35,417 nt of DNA from Heterotrichella gracilis (Eukaryota > Sar > Xanthophyceae > Tribonematales > Xanthonemataceae). The number at the start of each line of letters is the position of its first letter. Positions within the stretch are counted from its first letter, which is position 1. Below the pieces are notes generated by a model. The model was not told the origin of the DNA. It ran no database searches and saw nothing but the letters and a program-made list of their open reading frames with translations. The stretch is from the NCBI GenBank assembly GCA_032358255.1, contig JAULBX010027639.1, positions 1-35,417 of the forward strand. Direction: 5' to 3'. A program made the translations under genes and the position numbers. Positions 31,213 to 35,417 of this stretch are shown one piece after another.

Positions 31213-33401
31213 GCTGGGGGGGGGTGGAGGGTGGGGGAGGAGCTGGTGGGTGTCTATGACTAGGCACTCCCCGGGGGGCGAGGTGGAGCCTGGGCCCTCC
31301 AGTGACTATGGCGGCTGTGGGGGTGGCGGCGCGGAGGCACTGTGGTGGAGGAAGCAGGTGGTGGTGGAGGCGCTAGAGGGGGGTGGCTCTCCCTGCGGGG
31401 TGCAACAAGGACAGTCTCAGGCGCAGGGTCTCAGTAGTGCACAAGCTTGGCTGGTAGTTCTTTCGTGACTACCCTAGGACATGCAATGAAACCCTAGGCC
31501 AGGCATTCAACACCCTATGCCTGCCACAAAACTCATTAAGAAACCACACAGGTTGTCCTTAGTAAGCGCGTTGTTGAAAGAGAAGTGCCACTACAGGGTA
31601 ACAACGGGCCCCCTATCCACTAATTCCCTTACCAACCCTAGGCCTTGCAATCGTTACCCTAGGTACCCTTGCGCAAAACACCTAGCCCTTTGCAACCCAA
31701 CATCCATTGTACCCCTTCCACTGCACTGCAAAGCAGATACAACCAGGGAACTATATTGTGCCACATACCAAACCTAGTGCCTCCTGAGGGACAGGTGAGG
31801 TGAGTGGTGCTGTAAAGCAGGTGGTGTTGACAAGGGTGATCAACTCACAGTAGTTCAAACAGAACCCAAAAAACTATGTACGACGTGAGAAAATGCCACC
31901 ACAGCCGCTTCCAAGCAGTGAGGAAACTACGAGCGTGCCAACTTTACTGGTTCCTGAGCACAAGGGACAACAAATACCCGAAAGTTGGGCTGGATCACAA
32001 GGTTGCACAAACAGGCGTAAAGGCACGTACAGGGGGTGGGGATACTTCCACAGAAGCGTGCAGGTTGGTGGACGATCTTGCTGCGTGATCTGACTGCCAC
32101 GTAGGGCTGCAGGCTTCGAAAACACCGCGCCAGGCGGAATGCGATGGCTGGAAAACCGTGGCGGGAACGCAGTTTCTAAGAACTTGGCCAATTGAGAGGA
32201 AAAGGTTGCCAACCGGACGAGGCTTCACTCTTATATGCTACAAAACAACTAGATCACTCGTGTGGGGGTGGTGTTTAACCTTTTGACGGGTACTTTCAAC
32301 GGCTGTGCGGGAGGGAAACGAGGGCTAACCAAGAGGAAGCCAGCTCAATAAACGACACCACAGTACACACCGTTGAACAAGATGGGCCCGTTTTCAACAC
32401 GACTAAACGCCACTGTGTGGAATACGGCCAGCTGCAGGTGTTAAACATACCGCCGTCGGTCCACCCCAGGGTTCAAGGGAAGCTTGCCTCACGTTTTGCT
32501 GACTATGAATGCTGGGGCTGCTCCGCCTGTGGCTGGCCCATGCACGTGCTGTTCACGACCGGTGCCGAAAAAGTAGCTCTACGCCCCGCGAGGAGTCTCC
32601 AATGAACCAGCACACTATCCAGATCACATGCTTCAAGCTCCAGAGACCGTAGCGCGGCAGTTTGGGGACGTGTGTCTAGATGCTGGTGGAAACTTCAGTG
32701 GGCGAGATAGCACAGGAGTTGATAGGCCAGAAGGCTGTGAGATGCGTCCGACATGCCAAGTTTGTACCCTGCCAGTGTAACTCGTGCTATGTACGGGGTG
32801 ATTGTGGAGCTGTAAACCCACTTGTGTACAGGCTTTGGGAGGTGGTGCCCCTACACCACCCAAAAACCGGTTGGAAGCTGGGTTGATGCCGTGCGAAAGC
32901 TGTGCACCCGCCGGCCCGCCGTGCAGGCCGCCTCTAGGCACACGAGTGGACCTCACCACATCTCCCTTTGTAACGAGATCTGGCACTCACCACCCGCAAT
33001 GTTACAAAGCAGCATACACTCATAGACATAGGTATAGTTAGAGACAGTTGTGGTGACTGTAGCCCGTCTCTTCCAACCCGATTGGTGTATTGGACCAGGC
33101 TAGACCCCTTTTCAGCCAATGCACGCAGCAAGGGCAGGGCCCCTGCCACCGCGACAAGAAAGCCACACCTTGCGTACCACGAGTGCAGTTCAGATCAGCA
33201 GGCCTTCAAGTTTCCAAGGTAGGTGGGTTTCGTCTCAACGGCAGTTGCGCTAGACCGCTATAAGCTTCGAAACTGGCTGGCCACCAATGCAAGGCTGTGG
33301 AGTGGGTGACAAGTCGCTAGGCACAAACAACTATGGTGCTGCCAAGTTGAAATTATATACTAGTAGAGGTTGCTGCATCAGATTGGGGTTCGCAAGTCCC
33401 T
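31213..33401. other. Divergent intergenic region with unassigned coding-like segments
   Basis: The promoter of the Mpv17-family gene must lie at the left. Plus-strand open frames at about 32417-32605 and 32680-32886 have clustered cysteines (CWGCSACGW; CQCNSCY with a further C). They are not joined by obvious splice sites and stops interrupt them. They could be exons of the right-hand gene, a decayed transposon or chance. I cannot assign them. Confidence 0.25.
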
Positions 33402-33623
33402 TTGGCCAGTTGCCTTGCAAGGCTTGAACCACTGGCATTGCTGGGCACAGGGTTTCTGCCGTTTCCCGCTAGGCGGTGCCACCGTTCCACCCCCAGCCCG
33501 AGCACTTGGGCGAATGCGAGCACCCCCAAAAGTGGTGGTAACAGGAGGCACAACCACCTCGCCTGTCCACCACACTCTTCAATCTCCTCCCGCAATGCAC
33601 CCGACGCACATGACTGGGTAGTG

Positions 33624-35217
33624 ATGGACCCCTCACAATGGCCGGATTGGCCCGATGGGGCGACCACCTTCAAGGGCTTAAATGCCACCATTGACGCGCC
33701 ACTTGACGAACTGCTGCAGCTCCTGTGGACCAACGATGCCTTCCTGGTGCGTGATGGGACTTTACCCTACGCTGGGGTGTGGGTGAGGGTGGATGCTGGG
33801 TTCTGGGCAGGGATGGTGCCACCACGCCTATCGTACGACACGAGGCTATGCAAGCGGTGCTGGGGTAATGTGGGCCTCGGATTCTCCGTTGGGAGGATTG
33901 GGCAGGCAACTGCTGGTGCAAACTGTGCGAAGGTTAAGGTCAGGGATGGAACCCGCTGTACCTTGAATGGGGTGTACATCCTGTGTTTTTGCGACAGGGT
34001 GACAATATGCATGCATAAGCGACCATTGCAGCGATCGATGTCGTGACGGGTGCACGGCACTCACTATTGCCCAACGACGGTCTGAAGTGGTGTGCTATAT
34101 AGACATTGGCTTGCCAGTTCCGGTAAGGTTGCTTCCCTGTTTGAGTTGTCGTGCCAAACCTTTGCCTTTGCTTTTGGTTGTGTTTGTACCCTACACTATG
34201 GGTTACAAGTCTTGCCAAGCTCGCTGCCCTGTTCGAGTGTCATGACCAGCTAGTGTTGAGGTCGTGCAGCGTATTCTTGCCTGCAGCCCACTTTGGTCTG
34301 CCCCCTGCCTGTGCCCCTCCAGTAAGTGCAGCAAGACGAGCACTGCTGCCCAGGGTATAGGGTTGAATCGTGGCAAAGGGTGGGAGCCCTCCAAAGAATA
34401 TGGAACTACACTTTCTTGTGCATCAAATTCCCATCCAAACCAGCCGCCCCAAACGCTCTGGCTTGCATGCCGGGGATCGAGAACCTGGGTGACCCAGGAC
34501 CTGCTATCCCTAGGGTTTATGCGAGGACTGCAGGCTCCTCACTTGTAGTACGCTAGCCTGGCCGTCCACACCTCTCACCCTTATCTCTTCATACCCAGCG
34601 CAACCTGCGGGCCTCCCAGGGGCTTCAGAAAACGCCGCGTCCTCCCTCTCTCCCCTACCTCCCACCCCAACCCTTACCCTCAACCCTCCCTATCCCGGTC
34701 CTTCATGTGTTTAACATACAATTTCTCCATCCCCAGCGCGACCTGCGGGCGTCCCAGGGGCTGCGCAACGTGCGCGATGGGGCGTGGGCGGACACGGTTG
34801 AGGCTGCGCTGGCATCAGGCCCCGACACAGGCGGTGCCAAGGAGGGGAAGGGGAACAGGGGAAACGGGGAGGCAACCATCCAGGCGGGCAAGTGCCGGCT
34901 GGTGGCGTTTGATGGGTCGGCAATGGGCATGAAGGTGAGGCGCCATGGCAGACCCTAAACCAAGCCATGGCAGACATTGTATAGGCCTAGAGTTTAGGGT
35001 GTAGGGTTTTAGGGTCGAGGGTCTGCAATGGGCAAAGAGGTGATGCCCCATGTGCCTGGGAAGGCAGATATTGCATGAACTAAGTTTTAGAGTTTAGGGT
35101 TTAGGGTATGCCTTACACCCTGGTATGGAGGTTCCTCCAATGCCTTGGCACAAACCCCGTAGGTCTGGGTTTCAGGGTTTCACACGCTACCGCTGTGTGC
35201 CCCGCATCCCTGTTCAG
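33624..35217 (+). CDS. Partial gene, probable VASt-domain (lipid-transfer-like) protein, runs off the right edge
   Basis: Three exons are supported by splice sites and phase: about 33624-33746 (donor GTGCG), 34737-34934 (donor GTGAG) and 35176-35217 (donor GTAAC). All junctions are phase 0. The joined frame reads KGLNATIDAPLDELLQLL, TNDAFL, RDLRASQGLRNVRDGAW, a glycine- and lysine-rich insert, GKCRLVAFDG, then GFTRYRCVPRIPVQ. This order resembles the start of a VASt domain (VAD1 analogue of StAR-related lipid transfer), found with GRAM domains in sterol or lipid transfer proteins at membrane contacts. The domain call rests on pattern resemblance only. The 5' end is unknown: the frame is open upstream to 33402 and may include earlier exons or a different start. 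The 3' part is beyond the window. A partial copy of exon 2's 5' edge lies at 34594-34628, and an echo of its 3' edge at 35022-35041. Confidence 0.42.
34594..34628 (+). repeat. Echo of the VASt-gene exon 2 5' edge
   Basis: CCCAGCGCAACCTGCGGGC onward matches 34732-34766 (cccagcgcgacctgcgggc) including the acceptor, with a few substitutions. The copy then diverges after about 35 bases. Confidence 0.88.
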
Positions 35218-35342
35218 GTAACGTGCTGTCAGTGTGTTGTGCCATATGCTTGCACCCCTGCCATCCCTTCGCCAAGGCATCCCCCTGCGCACCTGACACC
35301 CTGAACCCTAAACCTAGAAACCTGACTTCCTCCTCACCTGAT

Positions 35343-35417
<75 letters not shown>
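35343..35417. repeat. 75-base G homopolymer at the window end
   Basis: Uninterrupted G to the last base. It may be a real G tract at which assembly stopped, or a sequencing or assembly artefact. Confidence 0.95.

Noticed and set aside
1-35417. CRISPR array, prophage, operon or bacterial mobile element
   Set aside because: The short direct repeats are exon-edge copies with irregular spacing, and gene structure is eukaryotic throughout.

Overview
The window looks like nuclear DNA of a green alga, most likely a chlorophyte of the Chlamydomonadales type; species is not determinable from the sequence. Coding exons are GC-rich and short (42 to about 365 bases). Introns are numerous, with donors mostly GTGAG/GTGCG/GTGGG and acceptors CAG. 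TTTAGGG/CCCTAAA heptamers, the plant-type telomere unit, are scattered through introns and gene flanks. All products are eukaryotic or plastid/mitochondrial housekeeping proteins. I built each gene model by hand from splice sites, reading-frame phase and family motifs, and phase closes in every one.

Layout. (1) 1307-12857, minus strand: an 11-exon rimO-type radical-SAM methylthiotransferase with an N-terminal extension like an organelle transit peptide. (2) 4947-9857, plus strand: a complete 12-exon VID27/DEM-family gene lying wholly inside the 6.4-kb fifth intron of rimO, on the opposite strand. (3) 13820-18821, plus: a 10-exon ABC1/UbiB-family atypical kinase, divergent from rimO across about 1 kb. 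(4) 20298-27232, plus: a 13-exon RPA1, the large subunit of replication protein A, with most of the zinc-ribbon ligands of DBD-C missing. (5) 29256-31212, minus: a 4-exon Mpv17/PMP22-family membrane protein, convergent with RPA1. (6) From about 33.6 kb to the right edge, plus: three exons of a probable VASt-domain protein running off the window. The window ends in 75 consecutive G.

The most striking feature cuts across all the genes. Many exon edges have one or more partial, diverged copies ('echoes') in the adjoining intron or 3' flank, and the copies are commonly separated by degenerate or perfect TTTAGGG/CCCTAAA tracts. The cleanest cases are a 33-bp identical direct repeat around a telomeric tract at 27536-27640 and an 80-bp repeat (one mismatch) around one at 3109-3298. 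This is what staggered-break repair with insertion of telomeric repeats, or recurrent junction-spanning tandem duplication, would leave behind. I propose it as the main novel signal here.

The genes do not form one pathway. They share a neighbourhood of organelle maintenance (RimO, ABC1 kinase, Mpv17), DNA replication/repair (RPA1) and probable membrane or lipid trafficking (VID27-like, VASt).
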